DNA from: Candidatus Melainabacteria bacterium
GTDB taxonomy: Bacteria > Cyanobacteriota > Vampirovibrionia > Obscuribacterales > Obscuribacteraceae
Length of the DNA: 24,356 bases
Reading direction: 5' to 3'
Assembly: GCA_003175915.1 (NCBI GenBank)
Contig: PSRH01000267.1
Span: 1 to 24,356 of the forward strand
This document shows, piece after piece, positions 23,725-24,356 of this stretch (the stretch's first letter is position 1; every line of letters starts with the position of its first letter). A model generated the notes under the pieces. That model had not been told where the DNA came from and did not search any database. It saw only the letters and a program-made list of their open reading frames with translations. A program made the position numbers and the translations under genes.

Positions 23725-24356
23725 ATGATTTCCGCAACCATAGTGCTCATGGCAGTTCTGCTCGACCAACTGGTTGGGGAACTACCTCGCTGGCATCCTC
23801 TGGTTGGATTCGGCATATTGGCCCAGGAGGCAGAACACCGTCTCACCGTTTCACAATCCCCTTCGCAGCCCCCGATTATAACTCGGCTAAAAGGGGTTTT
23901 GGCTGTATTGCTCACTTGTCTTCCGTTTGCGATCATCGCCTTCCGCTTGGGGCTCATTCACTACCTTGGTCCCTTGTTCAGTATCATCATCCTTTACTTG
24001 GCAATTGGTGCAAAAAGCTTGCGCCAGCATGCCATTGCCGTGGCGGAAGCATTGGCATCGGGCAACTTAAATGCAGCCCGGTCGCGGGTCGCATTGATGG
24101 TCAGTCGCGACACTTCGGCAATGCAAGATGGCGATGTGACAAGGGCCGCAATCGAATCAGTACTCGAGAATGGTAATGATGCTATATTTGGCACCTTATT
24201 CTGGTTTCTCTTAGCTGGACCCGGAGGCGCGGTGCTTTACCGGCTGGTCAACACATTAGATGCTATGTGGGGCTATAAGACTCCTCAATACCTTCACTTC
24301 GGCTGGGCAGCAGCGCGGCTGGATGATCTGCTCAATTTCATCCCAGCCAGATTGAC
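23725..24356 (+). CDS. cbiB: Adenosylcobinamide-phosphate synthase CbiB, 3' end outside window
   Basis: CbiB (called CobD in some species) is an integral membrane enzyme that attaches the aminopropanol (phosphate) arm to adenosylcobyric acid. The frame opens at ATG 23725 and runs off the window with no stop, giving 210 residues so far. The N-terminus has LLDQLVGELPRWHPLVGFG, the family's conserved D-x-GEP-x-x-HP block. Further on are VSRDTSAM, IESVLENGNDAIFGTLFW, VNTLDAMWGYK and LDDLLNFIPARL, all characteristic. A hydrophobic segment lies between residues ~50 and ~95. The ENGNDAIFGTLFW version resembles proteobacterial CobD proteins. The ribosome site is weak (AAG only). It is divergent from cbiP with a 28-bp gap and is the only cob gene here on the + strand. 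Confidence 0.94.
   Translation, partial: MISATIVLMAVLLDQLVGELPRWHPLVGFGILAQEAEHRLTVSQSPSQPPIITRLKGVLAVLLTCLPFAIIAFRLGLIHYLGPLFSIIILYLAIGAKSLRQHAIAVAEALASGNLNAARSRVALMVSRDTSAMQDGDVTRAAIESVLENGNDAIFGTLFWFLLAGPGGAVLYRLVNTLDAMWGYKTPQYLHFGWAAARLDDLLNFIPARL

Noticed and set aside
1..24356. CRISPR arrays, tRNA or rRNA genes, insertion sequences, attachment sites
   Set aside because: No spaced direct repeats, no transposase or integrase frame, and no RNA gene could be recognised; the window is almost fully covered by protein genes.

Overview
The window is a bacterial chromosomal segment, almost entirely coding, dominated by one long cobalamin (vitamin B12) biosynthesis locus. The organism cannot be fixed from sequence alone. 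The base composition looks balanced. The corrin pathway is of the CbiX/CbiG/CbiD (early cobalt, anaerobic-named) type but also carries CobN, a fused ChlI-ChlD-type AAA/VWA protein and CobW. The signal-peptidase domain has a DSH..GF box E resembling cyanobacterial enzymes. This loosely suggests Cyanobacteriota in the broad sense, perhaps a non-photosynthetic lineage such as Vampirovibrionia/Obscuribacterales, but that is inference only. The cyanobacterial HIP1 octamer is not enriched.

Layout. Bases 1-1693 (+ strand) hold the 3' part of ispE (isoprenoid precursor synthesis, MEP pathway) overlapping nth (endonuclease III). A 63-bp convergent gap follows. From 23696 down to 1757, every gene lies on the minus strand. 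In transcription order they are: cbiP, a BMP-family solute-binding protein, a large Clp-N/signal-peptidase I fusion, cobN, chlID-like, cobA, cbiE, cbiX-cbiC fusion, cbiD, cbiL, cbiF, cbiG, cbiH-cbiJ fusion, cobW, cobO and cbiA. At the right edge cbiB runs on the + strand, divergent from cbiP across only 28 bp, and leaves the window.

How the genes fit together. CobA makes precorrin-2. The CbiX domain inserts cobalt. CbiL, CbiH, CbiF, CbiG, CbiD, CbiJ, CbiE and CbiC carry out the methylations, ring contraction, reduction and rearrangement. CbiA and CbiP amidate, CobO adenosylates and CbiB adds the aminopropanol arm. CobN with the AAA/VWA protein, and probably CobW, form a second metal-insertion or metal-delivery module; both CobN and CobW carry histidine-rich stretches. 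CbiT (C15-methylation/C12-decarboxylation), precorrin-2 dehydrogenase and the nucleotide-loop genes (CobU/S/T) are not in the window. Most neighbouring cob genes overlap by ATGA or TGATG, so a translationally coupled operon is likely.

The most unusual object is the 672-residue protein at 18906-20924. Four ClpC-type N-terminal repeats (two Clp-N domains, no AAA module) precede membrane segments and a signal peptidase I domain with Ser and Lys catalytic residues in place. I know of no described protein with this architecture, and its position inside a B12 operon is unexplained.
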